Source: CAZAYY01 sp964489525 (GTDB lineage Bacteria; Chloroflexota; Anaerolineae; Anaerolineales; JABWBV01). From it: a stretch of DNA of 57,429 nucleotides. Positions 39,959 to 48,266 of this stretch are shown here, piece by piece. Numbering within the stretch: the first letter of the stretch is position 1; the number at the start of each line of letters is the position of its first letter. A program made the translations under genes and the position numbers. The notes beneath the pieces were generated by a model. It saw only the letters and a program-made list of their open reading frames with translations, did not search any database and had not been told where the DNA came from. The stretch spans positions 1-57,429 of the forward strand of contig CAZAYY010000025.1 in NCBI GenBank assembly GCA_964489525.1, read 5' to 3'.

Positions 39959-40396
39959 TTCACCTCCGTGAAGTTATTTTTTTGCTTCCAGGCGCCAGCC
40001 TGCCTGCAAAAAATGAGGCGAAAATCGCCTTTTCTTTAAGATCGCTCGCCCGGGACGAGCAAAATCACAACACAACCACAACCCCTGCGCATATGTCCGT
40101 TTTTACCGTCACTGCCTTCAGGTTTATGAGGGGCTGCCGCGGGTGTCCCGCTTACCCGGAAGAGAAAGAAAAGTGTTGAAGGGGTGGACTCCGTAAGTCG
40201 TCTCTTACCTTCGATTGTTGGGGTTAACCTCCTGGAGAACAATCCTGTTCTTGTAAGGAACCCGCCGAACTTGCAGCGGGGAACACCAAAACACCCTGGT
40301 TTTAACGTTGAAAACTGACGGCCCCAGCAGATTTCTGCCCGCAACACGTCAGTCCTCAGCGCAAGCGCTTTTGGTATTCAATTTTCCGACTGACCA
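39959..40396 (-). ncRNA. Long structured leader of potABCD, candidate cis-regulatory RNA
   Basis: Minus strand, about 440 bases from the inferred start of transcription to potA. Hairpin one: arms 40347-40353 and 40314-40320 (ACTGACG/CGTCAGT). A four-way junction is closed by 40282-40286 with 40173-40177 (GTGTT/AACAC). Its arms are 40276-40280 with 40261-40265; 40253-40257 with 40204-40208 (CTTAC/GTAAG), carrying inner pairing 40238-40243 with 40214-40219; and a third short arm. GTAAG at 40204-40208 can instead pair with a second CTTAC at 40193-40197, so two folds exclude each other. A terminator-like hairpin (40008-40030) closes the leader. Not a riboswitch class I recognise. Confidence 0.5.
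40008..40030 (-). terminator. Terminator-like hairpin inside the potA leader
   Basis: Minus strand: AGGCG (40030-40026), loop ATTTT, CGCCT (40020-40016), then CATTTTTT. It stands about 50 bases before the potA start, where premature termination would switch the operon off. Confidence 0.55.
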
Positions 40397-40402
40397 AATT
40401 TA

Positions 40403-40431
40403 ATTATATCGTGAATAAAATGAACCTGCAA
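40403..40431 (-). promoter_or_regulatory. Promoter of potABCD
   Basis: Minus strand TATAAT (40403-40408) with a weak TTGCAG 17 bases upstream (40426-40431). It places the start of the message near 40396. Confidence 0.55.
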
Positions 40432-40468
40432 GCATTTTGGGTTAATAATCTGGCGTTTCTCGAAATTA

Positions 40469-40611
40469 GAAACGCCAGTGGAGACTGGCGGGGGGGCCCC
40501 CCAAACCCCCCCCCCCCCCCCCCCGCGGGGGGGGGTGGAGGCTATGGGTGTGTGNNNNNNNNNNGCCCAACCGGGGGGGGGGTACTTTAATAACTTTATG
40601 GGTGGCGAGCT
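40469..40611. other. Assembly gap (10 N) in low-complexity G/C repeat
   Basis: Ten unresolved bases at 40555-40564 inside runs of C and G. A hairpin (CGCCAGT-GGAG-ACTGGCG) precedes it. After it, GTACTTTAATAACTTTATGG resembles a corrupted copy of the 49-base repeat at 29802/29974 (GGACTTTAAGAAGATATAGG), which explains why assembly broke here. No coding claim should be made across it. 40612-40724 has nothing recognisable. Confidence 0.75.
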
Positions 40612-40724
40612 GGGGGGAATCTCCCGCCTGCTCGCAACCCGAACCCTGGCTGGAAGAAGCCCGTGTGGGTTTTTCTGGTGTTGTTTGAAGTCAGAGACTT
40701 CTGTGGAGACTGGCGCCCCAGGGC

Positions 40725-41696
40725 TTATGGTAGGGTGGGTAGGAAATCGGCCACAGCCTGCATAAACTCCAGCGGTGTTTCTTCGTGGGGCACATGGCCG
40801 CTGTTTGGGATGATCACCAACCTGGCGTTGGGCAGTTCGCCTGCCAGGCGCACACTCTGCTCGGTGGGTACAATCCGGTCATTGTCGCCGGTGACTACCA
40901 GGGTGGGCATGGTGAGTTCCCCCAGGCGGGGCACCAGGTCGGGGTCTTCGCTGGCCAGGGTGAATTCCCAAAGCGCTTTGTCCCAATTTTCAATGCGGGT
41001 GGGTCGGGTGTAGCCCTCGATCATTTCTGGAGTAACTTTGCTGACATCGTTCCAGGCGAGTGCGAGCGCATCGGTGCCGCTGTCGCTGCCGAAAAATGAA
41101 CGGGCAACCAGGGGACCAAGCCGCTTAAATTGGGGCAGCGCCAGCAGGGGTTTGATGAAAGGCGGTGCACCGCCGCCGGAATAGATGGCCGGGTCCACCA
41201 GAATAAGCGCTTCCACCCGTTCGGGGTAGGCCAGGGCGTAATTGACCGACACGGTTCCCCCCGCCGAATTGCCCACCAAAATCACCCGGTCTTCTTCAAG
41301 GAAATCGAGCAGGCCATTGATGAGTTCAAGCTGGGCTGCCGGGCTGTAGGGGTTTTGTCCTTCCCAATCCAGTGGGCGTTCGGTCAGCCCGAAGGCGGGC
41401 CGGTCGAAGGCAATCACCCTACCATAGGCAGAGAGCGGTTCCCAAACCTGGTTCCAGGTGGTCAGGTTAGCGCCAAAACCATGCAGGAGGAGAAAGACGG
41501 GTTCCCCGCTTCCGTTGGTTTTGAAATGTACCTGCAGGCCGTTGATATCCACAAACTGGCTGTCGGGGTAAGCCAGGCTTTTAGGATCGTTGGTTGCGCC
41601 TTCAATGGGGGGGATGGGAATCAAGAAAGGCAGGATGAAGAAAACAAAAATTAAAACTCCGCCAATTCCAAGCCAAATTTTTTGTTTTTTAGACAT
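40725..41696 (-). CDS. Membrane-anchored alpha/beta hydrolase
   Basis: 323 residues. One N-terminal helix (about 7-25: GIGGVLIFVFFILPFLI) anchors it. Then an alpha/beta hydrolase fold: oxyanion loop LLHGFGANLTTW, nucleophile Ser in GNSAGG, acid Asp in VTGDNDRIVP, and catalytic His in NSGHVPHEE. All triad members are present. ATG 41694-41696 has AAAGGAG before it. Eleven bases downstream of the AttH-like gene, so the last gene of that cluster. Substrate not readable. Confidence 0.9.
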   Translation of the reverse strand: MSKKQKIWLGIGGVLIFVFFILPFLIPIPPIEGATNDPKSLAYPDSQFVDINGLQVHFKTNGSGEPVFLLLHGFGANLTTWNQVWEPLSAYGRVIAFDRPAFGLTERPLDWEGQNPYSPAAQLELINGLLDFLEEDRVILVGNSAGGTVSVNYALAYPERVEALILVDPAIYSGGGAPPFIKPLLALPQFKRLGPLVARSFFGSDSGTDALALAWNDVSKVTPEMIEGYTRPTRIENWDKALWEFTLASEDPDLVPRLGELTMPTLVVTGDNDRIVPTEQSVRLAGELPNARLVIIPNSGHVPHEETPLEFMQAVADFLPTLP

Positions 41697-41707
41697 GCGT
41701 ATCTCCT

Positions 41708-42865
41708 TTAGAATTCTCCAGCCATGGTACCGGAATAGCCGGTTAGCTCCACATAGCCATGCCCGGCTACGGGAGTCGTTCCAAATTGGCCGCTTACCCG
41801 CACAGCGCCTTCCCAATAGGTATAGGTCAGGTTAAGTTCCTGGTCTTTTTGATGGGGTTGGATTTCGAGCGAAATGTCATGCCCGGGCACATTCACCCGC
41901 CAGCCGGATGGGTAAACCGCATCGCTGTGCGGGCTGCGCCAGGTTCCTGTGGGGGTTATGGTGAAATCTGCCCGGGTTAGCGCCTGGGTGCGCCCATCGG
42001 GGAAAATTAGCGTCCCGCTCGAAAACGGGTCTACCGAGCCGTCTTCCCGGTTGAGGTAAAACAGCATTAATTCTGTGTTGTTATCCAGTTGAATCGAAAA
42101 CCAATCCCAGCCGACCTGCCCTTCGGAAAGGGCGCTGGTGCTGTATTCGTGATCCATCCAGGAAAACCCGCTGACAGGGTAGCGGTCACCGCCAAGCGTC
42201 ACAGTTCCAGACGCGGCCAGGCGGGTCTGGCTGACATAAAAAGAAGCGTTCCCCGGGTCGGGGCCTTTCTGGCTGTAGCCCTGGCTGCCTTGCAGCACGG
42301 GGCCTTTTGTGTCCACCAGGGAAAGTTCCAGCTGGACATCGCCTTGTTGGGCTTCAAGCAGGTAGGTGTTTTCGCCGGTTTGGGTCACGTTCCAACTTTC
42401 CAGCCAGACCTGGTACGGGTTGGCTTGTGCGCCAGCCACCCCGGCCGCACCTCGCCCAAAGCGTTCAAAGGCGTAAAAATCTCCCCGGCGAACATCGCTC
42501 AAGGCGAAGTGGGCCAGGTAGACCTGGTCGAAAGCCCAATCGGACTCCCGGTCTGGGCTGCGTTGGGCTGGGGGCAGCAAAGCCCGGCGGAAAAAGGTCA
42601 GTTGAAACCCAAAATGGTCGCCTTCAGGGGTTTGCAGGTTGCCGGTGTAGTACCACCATTCGGTCTGGTAATCCGGGTGGGGGCCCAGGTGAGTTTCCGG
42701 GTTGAAGGCCAGAGGGGCCTCCACCCGGGCAAACCCGGTTTGGGGTGGTTCGGGGGCGTTTACCACTACACCAGCCACCCCGGTTTCTGCGGGTGGGTTT
42801 GCCAGGAGGAATGCCGCCAGGGTAATCAGGGCAGCCAGGGGAAGGAGAAGAAGCAGTCGTTTCAC
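41708..42865 (-). CDS. AttH/CrtC-like lipocalin-fold exported protein
   Basis: 385 residues. Signal sequence MKRLLLLLPLAALITLAAFL. The remainder matches the AttH/carotenoid 1,2-hydratase superfamily: HPDYQTEWWYYTGNLQTPEG near the start, SGFSWMDHEYSTSAL in the middle and YVELTGYSGTM at the end. In AttEFGH-type systems this protein sits with an FtsX permease and an ATPase; all three are present here. A lipid- or isoprenoid-like cargo is the usual guess. 23 bases from the permease stop. Confidence 0.87.
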   Translation of the reverse strand: MKRLLLLLPLAALITLAAFLLANPPAETGVAGVVVNAPEPPQTGFARVEAPLAFNPETHLGPHPDYQTEWWYYTGNLQTPEGDHFGFQLTFFRRALLPPAQRSPDRESDWAFDQVYLAHFALSDVRRGDFYAFERFGRGAAGVAGAQANPYQVWLESWNVTQTGENTYLLEAQQGDVQLELSLVDTKGPVLQGSQGYSQKGPDPGNASFYVSQTRLAASGTVTLGGDRYPVSGFSWMDHEYSTSALSEGQVGWDWFSIQLDNNTELMLFYLNREDGSVDPFSSGTLIFPDGRTQALTRADFTITPTGTWRSPHSDAVYPSGWRVNVPGHDISLEIQPHQKDQELNLTYTYWEGAVRVSGQFGTTPVAGHGYVELTGYSGTMAGEF

Positions 42866-42888
42866 TAGATGTTTCCTTTGAGGTTTAT

Positions 42889-45504
42889 TTATTCGCCGCG
42901 TAAGGCTTCTGCAGCCGCCATTCTGCTGATTTTAAGGGCAGGGTAAATCCCGGCCAGGACAGCGGCCAGAACAGCAACCAGCATCGCCTGGAGGAATGGG
43001 GGGGCGCTCAACTGCAGTTGGAGGGTCCAACCGAATGCACGTTGGTTGATGATGTAAATTAAAATCATTGCCAGGGTAAACCCGGTGGGCAGGGATAGCA
43101 GCCCGGCAACCGTACCCATCAGCCCGGTTTCCAGGATGACCAGCCTCCGCATTTGTTTGCCGGTCAGACCGACCGCCCGTAAGATGCCCAGTTCGCGTTT
43201 TCTTTCAAGCTGGAGGGAGAGCAGCGCGCTGAGCACACCAATGAACGCCACCAGGGTGGCCAGGAGCTGTAAGGCGGTGGTAATGGCAAATGTCCGGTCA
43301 AACACTTCCAACGCCTCCTGGCGCAAGGCCAGGTTGGGGCGGATGGATAGGCGCTGCAGCCCGTTCAAGGCGCCTTGCAATGCCTGGGTGACTTCGTCTG
43401 GGTCTGCGCCCTCTTTCAGGCGCAGGGCCACCGCGCTGATGGAGGGGTCATCCCAGCGCTGCTGGTATACCGGCAGCGCCATGATGAGAACCCCTGCGGT
43501 CGAAGTGTAGTCGTAGTAGATTCCAACCACGGGAAAAGCCTGCTCGCCTGCGTTGGTTTGCAGCCGGATTTCGGCCTGCTGGCTGCTGGTGATGCCCAGG
43601 CGATTTGCCAGCGGCTCAGAGATGATGACCGCTCCGGCTTCCATCGCCCCCCAAATTTCTGGAATGGGCAGGTTGTGGGAAGCAAACAAGCGCTCTTCGG
43701 CCACTGTGCGGTTGTCGGTGGCAGCTACCGAAATTTCTCCATTGGGGGAATCTACCAGCACACTGCGCAGCACATCCACCCGCTCGACACCCGGCCAGGT
43801 ATTGATGATTTCCAGTGATTCGGGCAGCACCCGGCTGGTGGCACGGGTGGCACTGGCGCTGGGCGGGGAGATATACACATCCCCCGCCAGGGTTTGCTCG
43901 AGCCAGATTTCAACAGTATAGCGGAAGCTGGTCACCATCAGGTTGACGCCAATGGTCACTGAAACAGCCACCATGAGTGCGGCCACGGCAATGGATGTGC
44001 GGCTGAGGGACTTGACCACATCCCTGGGCGCCATACGGCCGAGCAGTCCCCAAACCCGCCCCAGCAGGGGTGCAGCGCCGCGCATAAAAGCAGCTGTGGT
44101 CAGTGGGGTAAGCATGGCGAAGCCGATGATCACGGCAAACGTGCCTGCAAAACTGATCACCAGGCTGCTGCCCGGTGCCAGCAGCATTACCGCCCCACTG
44201 ATGATCAATGCCGTGCCAAGGGCTGCTGCCAGCCCGACCGCTTTTTCGGCTTTACTTTCCAGGCCAGAGCGCGAGAGGGCCATGCGGGGTGGAATGCTGG
44301 CGGCTTCCCAGGCAGGGAAGGCCGCAGTGAGCGTGGTTGCACCCACCCCGAGCAAAATTCCTTTTACCAGGCTGATGGTGGGCAGGTCTACTTCGCGAAC
44401 GGTGAGAACAAAGAAAAGGTCGCTGATGGTTTGGGTGACGGCCGCCACGGCAGCCTGCCCAAGCACAATTCCCAGGCCAATGCCGGCCAGGGAACCCACC
44501 AGCCCGACCAGCAGGGCCTCGCTGACCACCAGGGTGAACACCTCGCCGCGGGTAACGCCCAGGCAGCGCAAGGTGCCGAAAACTGGACGGCGCTGGACCA
44601 CGGAAAAGGTCATGGTGTTGTAAATCAAGAAAAGGCCCACCACCAAGGCCAGCAGGCTGAGGGCGGTCAGGTTGAGGCTGAAGGCGCTGGTCATTTCTGC
44701 CACGCTGCCGGTACGCGCACCAACTGCCTGGAGCTGAACCCCTTCCGGCAGCAGGCTGCGGATCTGGTTTTCGGCTTCCAGGTTGTTTTCGGGCAAAATC
44801 AGGTCAATGTGGCTTACCAGGCCGGTTTTGCCGGTAAGTTCCTGTGCAGCAGCAATGTCTGCCAGGATCATCCCATCCAGCGCCCGGCGGCTGAGCGAGT
44901 CAGTGGGGTCCAACAGCCCGGCTACAAACACGGTTTGCATTTGCCCATCCACTTCCAGCGCCAGGGTGCAGTTGGGTTGGGGGGCATCGGCCGGGCAGGC
45001 CTGCAGGTTGTAGCGTTCTGCCTGGGTGGCAGAGAGCAAGACTGCATTGGGGCGAGTGAAGAAAAAGGTGAGCGCCCCAATGGGGGTTTGGGAGGAATCC
45101 CCGCTCAGGTAGCTGCGGAAGGGGGCTTCGGCAAAGGGGTCGACGCCAAACAACTGCAGGGGCAGTCCGCCTAACTGGGGGGATGTGACGTAAGCCGCCA
45201 CCACAGGGGCCATGGGTACTTCCACCCCCTGGCGTTTTAAGGCTGCGTACAGGTTTTCATCCAGCCCTTCGGGGCTTCCGGTAATTTGGTGGGTCGCTTT
45301 GCCGGTCACGGAATCGGTGCTGAGTGCGAAGGCCCGGCTGGCGCTGCTGTTGGCAAGGTCAATGGCCACCACCACAGCAACCCCCAGGGTAATGCCCAGG
45401 ATCATGAGCAGGCTTTGCCAGGGGCGGCGCAGCAGGTATCGCCAGCCAATGTTGAAAAATGGAGAACGCGAGCCACTTCGGGCGGTTGGTTTGGGTTCGG
45501 ACAT
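42889..45504 (-). CDS. FtsX-like ABC transporter permease (AttF/AttG-type)
   Basis: 871 residues. N-terminal helix and extracellular domain, first FtsX unit around residues 260-400 (LALVVGLFLIYNTMTFSVVQ, RRPVFGTLRCLGVTRGEVF), middle helices near 425-520, a second large extracellular domain, and a second FtsX unit at the C-terminus (LERKRELGILRAVGLTGKQM). The duplicated layout equals two usual permease halves. Works with the ATPase encoded upstream. Transports or extracts a lipid-like compound in related systems; unproved here. Confidence 0.9.
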   Translation of the reverse strand: MSEPKPTARSGSRSPFFNIGWRYLLRRPWQSLLMILGITLGVAVVVAIDLANSSASRAFALSTDSVTGKATHQITGSPEGLDENLYAALKRQGVEVPMAPVVAAYVTSPQLGGLPLQLFGVDPFAEAPFRSYLSGDSSQTPIGALTFFFTRPNAVLLSATQAERYNLQACPADAPQPNCTLALEVDGQMQTVFVAGLLDPTDSLSRRALDGMILADIAAAQELTGKTGLVSHIDLILPENNLEAENQIRSLLPEGVQLQAVGARTGSVAEMTSAFSLNLTALSLLALVVGLFLIYNTMTFSVVQRRPVFGTLRCLGVTRGEVFTLVVSEALLVGLVGSLAGIGLGIVLGQAAVAAVTQTISDLFFVLTVREVDLPTISLVKGILLGVGATTLTAAFPAWEAASIPPRMALSRSGLESKAEKAVGLAAALGTALIISGAVMLLAPGSSLVISFAGTFAVIIGFAMLTPLTTAAFMRGAAPLLGRVWGLLGRMAPRDVVKSLSRTSIAVAALMVAVSVTIGVNLMVTSFRYTVEIWLEQTLAGDVYISPPSASATRATSRVLPESLEIINTWPGVERVDVLRSVLVDSPNGEISVAATDNRTVAEERLFASHNLPIPEIWGAMEAGAVIISEPLANRLGITSSQQAEIRLQTNAGEQAFPVVGIYYDYTSTAGVLIMALPVYQQRWDDPSISAVALRLKEGADPDEVTQALQGALNGLQRLSIRPNLALRQEALEVFDRTFAITTALQLLATLVAFIGVLSALLSLQLERKRELGILRAVGLTGKQMRRLVILETGLMGTVAGLLSLPTGFTLAMILIYIINQRAFGWTLQLQLSAPPFLQAMLVAVLAAVLAGIYPALKISRMAAAEALRGE

Positions 45505-45541
45505 CGGTCATCAAGCCGGCTTGCGGTCTCCTCAGGTTGGT

Positions 45542-46669
45542 TTACACGTCGCGAATGTAGACGCGGTGGTTTTTATAAGCTTTGCCGCCCAGGTTATCCA
45601 GGTCGGCGCGCATTTGTTCTGCGGTTTCGGCCACCTGGGTCATTTCGGCATGTTTAAAGGGGTACTGCTGCAGGGTATGGACCATCTCTACGTAAAGCAG
45701 GGCGTTTGCGCCGCGTCCGTGGTATTCGGGCAAAATGCCCATGCCGTTGGCCGAAACCCAGTCGGTGCGGCGCATTTCAAACAGCAGGTCCAGCAGCCCA
45801 AAGGGAAATAAACGCCCGCGGGCGCGCTGCAGGGCTTTGGATACATCCGGAAATGCAAACAAAAAGCCCACCACCTGTTCGCCATGCACGATGATTTTGA
45901 GCATCTTAGGATCGGCCACCTGCAGCAGGTTATCGGCGACAAACTGAACTTCTCGTGGGGTGAGGGGGTAGTATTCCCAATTGTTGATAAAGGTGTCGTT
46001 ATAGGCTTGCCCCACCCGCTGGATCCATTTGCGCAGTTCGTTTTTGGTGTTGAAGCGCACGGCTCGCAGGGTGCCTTTTTCTTCCACCCGTTTTACAATG
46101 CGCTGCAGCCGTTCTGGCACCTGGTAAGTGGCCGGGTTGACGTAGCATGAGACAAAATCGACTTCTTTCCGAAAACCGGCGGCCTCGGCAAAGGTGTTGT
46201 AATAGGGGTAGTTGTAGTTCATCATCGTCATCATCTGGCGATGCTCAAACCCTTCTTGCAGCATGCCATAGCCATCAAATGCACTCAGCCCCTTGGGGCC
46301 AACCACCTGGTTCAGCCCGCGCATTCGCGCCCATCCAAACCCCTGTTCAAACAGGGCCTGGGCGGCTTCGGGGTCTTCTTCGCAGTCAAAGAAGTAAAAG
46401 TGAGCCTGTTTTTTTTGGTGAGCCTGGTTGTAGCGGGTGTTTTCAAATACGCCAATCCGGCCGACGGGTTTGCCATCGCGCAAGGCCAGGAAAAAATCGC
46501 CATCGGAATGCTCAAAGTACGGGTGTTTTTTCTTGTTCAGCGGCAGGTAGGCATCGATAAACAGAGGCGGGACCCACTGAGGGCAATCGCGATACAGGCG
46601 GTAGGGCAGTTCAACGAACCATTTCGCCTGGTTTTTGTGGGTGGGGTCTATCTTCTGAACAGTCAACAT
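45542..46669 (-). CDS. GNAT-like acetyltransferase family protein in the AttEFGH-like cluster
   Basis: 375 residues. Two half-domains: N-terminal part with FFLALRDGKPVGRIGVFENT, a typical GNAT beta strand pair, and C-terminal part with VVGFLFAFPDVSKALQ and GMGILPEYHGRGANALLYVE, an acetyl-CoA loop. This is a large two-lobed GNAT-type protein; acceptor unknown. It lies between the ATPase and permease genes and is read with them, suggesting modification of the exported substrate. AGGAGGTTGCC-type ribosome site before the ATG. Confidence 0.75.
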   Translation of the reverse strand: MLTVQKIDPTHKNQAKWFVELPYRLYRDCPQWVPPLFIDAYLPLNKKKHPYFEHSDGDFFLALRDGKPVGRIGVFENTRYNQAHQKKQAHFYFFDCEEDPEAAQALFEQGFGWARMRGLNQVVGPKGLSAFDGYGMLQEGFEHRQMMTMMNYNYPYYNTFAEAAGFRKEVDFVSCYVNPATYQVPERLQRIVKRVEEKGTLRAVRFNTKNELRKWIQRVGQAYNDTFINNWEYYPLTPREVQFVADNLLQVADPKMLKIIVHGEQVVGFLFAFPDVSKALQRARGRLFPFGLLDLLFEMRRTDWVSANGMGILPEYHGRGANALLYVEMVHTLQQYPFKHAEMTQVAETAEQMRADLDNLGGKAYKNHRVYIRDV

Positions 46670-46747
46670 GGCAACCTCCGGATGTTTGGAATTTAAGGTG
46701 AAAAGATTTTAATCTAATAACACCATTCCTAACATCAGGATTCTTAT

Positions 46748-47503
46748 TTAACTGGTTAGATCGATGGGCAGGCCTGGCAGCAGTTTCCCATCCCGCAGGT
46801 AAAGAACCCGGTCGGCGTATGCGGCGGCCTCCTGGCTGTGGGTGACCATTATCATGTTTTTCCCTTCCTGGCGAGTGAGCCGGTCGAGCAGTTCCAGAAT
46901 TTGAACGCCTGTCTCCTCGTCCAGGTTGCCGGTGGGTTCATCGGCCAGCACAAGCGTGGGGTCGTGGACCAGGGCACGGGCGATGGCCACGCGCTGCTGT
47001 TCACCGCCAGAAAGGCGGTCGGGAAAGGTTTTATGCCGGTCGCCCAGGCCAACGGCGTCGAGCAGGATGGCTGCTTTATCCAGGTCTCGGGTTGTGGTGC
47101 GCCCCACCAGTTCCAGGGGAAGGATGACATTTTCCCATACCGTCAGGGTGGGCAGCAAGTTAAAAAACTGGAAGATGAACCCAACCGCTGTGCGCCGGAA
47201 AATGGTGCGCTGGTATTCATCCAGGGCGGTCAGGTCGCGCCCATTCATCCAGATTTTGCCGCTGTCGGGGTTGTCAATTCCGCTGACGAGGTTGAGCAGG
47301 GTGCTTTTTCCGGTGCCGCTTTTGCCCAGGATGGCGACAAACTCGCCGGGGTAAAAGGAGGCATCAGCCTCTTTTAGGACTACCCGGGTGCGGCTGCCTT
47401 CCTGGTAGGTTTTGGAAAGGTTGGCCAGGCGTAAAAATTCACCTGTGGCAGGATTATTCATTTCCATTACGGGTGGGATGGGTTGGTTCCGAAAATGTGC
47501 CAC
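46748..47503 (-). CDS. ABC transporter ATPase (LolD/MacB-like, AttE-type)
   Basis: 251 residues. Walker A GKSGTGKSTLLN, signature LSGGEQQRVAIARAL, Walker B LVLADEPTGNLD, switch His in VTHSQEAA: the pattern of ATPases that serve FtsX-like permeases. I placed the start at GTG 47501-47503 because AAGGAG (47510-47515) stands six bases upstream; an ATG at 47530 has no ribosome site. Probably energises the 871-residue permease two genes downstream. Confidence 0.9.
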   Translation of the reverse strand: MAHFRNQPIPPVMEMNNPATGEFLRLANLSKTYQEGSRTRVVLKEADASFYPGEFVAILGKSGTGKSTLLNLVSGIDNPDSGKIWMNGRDLTALDEYQRTIFRRTAVGFIFQFFNLLPTLTVWENVILPLELVGRTTTRDLDKAAILLDAVGLGDRHKTFPDRLSGGEQQRVAIARALVHDPTLVLADEPTGNLDEETGVQILELLDRLTRQEGKNMIMVTHSQEAAAYADRVLYLRDGKLLPGLPIDLTS

Positions 47504-47574
47504 AGGCGGCTCCTTAGAAAGTTTTTCCATGAGGTGCGAATGGGCTGCACCTCATGGGCTGGATGGGGTCAGGG

Positions 47575-48210
47575 TTATTTTATGGAATTCAGAAATTCCT
47601 TGCGCAGTTCCGAATCGGCGCGAAACAGGCCGCGCATCGCGGATGTGCTCATGCTGGCTTCGTTTTTCTTGACGCCGCGCATGACCATGCACATGTGCAC
47701 GCCTTCGACCACAACGGCCACGCCTTGGGGGTCTAGGATTTCTTCAATCAGGTCAGCAATCTGGGCGGTCATGCGTTCTTGAACCTGCAGGCGCCGGGCA
47801 AACATCTCTACAATGCGAGGGATTTTGCTCAGGCCGACCACCTTGCCATTGGGAATGTAGGCCACATGGGCCCGCCCAGAAAACGGCAGCATGTGGTGTT
47901 CGCACAGGCTGTGGAATTCGATGTTTTTCACGAGCACCATCTCATTATAGTCCACCGTGAACATGGCCCCATTCAGCAGGGCCTGGGGGTCCACATGATA
48001 CCCGGAGGTCAGTTCGTCGAACATACGGGCAACCCGGTTGGGGGTTTTAAGCAGCCCTTCGCGCTCGGGATTTTCTCCGATGTTAAACAGAATTTCCCGC
48101 ACGGCGGATTCTAAAGGAGCATGGTGGGCGGGTTTCCCCGGTTTTTCCTCTTCAAAGCCTGGCGCAACGGTGAAGAGGTTTTCTAATTGCTTTTTGTTGG
48201 TCTCCAACAT
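47575..48210 (-). CDS. folE: GTP cyclohydrolase I
   Basis: 211 residues. Opens GTP to dihydroneopterin triphosphate, first step of folate/pterin synthesis. Zinc ligands Cys103 and His106 (CEHH) and Cys174 (HMCMVMRG) are in place; the substrate segment RAHVAYIPNGKVVGLSKIPR is intact. ATG 48208-48210 has GAAAGGAG nine bases before it. No other folate gene is nearby. A TTTGTACATA palindrome, similar to the CarH operator repeats, lies 26 bases upstream. Confidence 0.95.
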   Translation of the reverse strand: MLETNKKQLENLFTVAPGFEEEKPGKPAHHAPLESAVREILFNIGENPEREGLLKTPNRVARMFDELTSGYHVDPQALLNGAMFTVDYNEMVLVKNIEFHSLCEHHMLPFSGRAHVAYIPNGKVVGLSKIPRIVEMFARRLQVQERMTAQIADLIEEILDPQGVAVVVEGVHMCMVMRGVKKNEASMSTSAMRGLFRADSELRKEFLNSIK

Positions 48211-48234
48211 GGTATGTACTCCTTTCGTAAAATG

Positions 48235-48244
48235 TTTGTACATA
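48235..48244. promoter_or_regulatory. TTTGTACATA palindrome upstream of folE
   Basis: One match to nTnTACAn on each strand (TGTACA core), 26 bases before the folE start. It copies the wording of the repeats before the CarH-like gene but there is no second 11-bp-spaced copy, so control by CarH is only a possibility. Confidence 0.35.
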
Positions 48245-48266
48245 CATTAGATGCGCCAGCAGCAGG

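Noticed and set aside
40478..40765. An open frame across the N gap
   Set aside because: It contains unresolved bases, homopolymer tracts and unknown residues; it is an assembly artefact.
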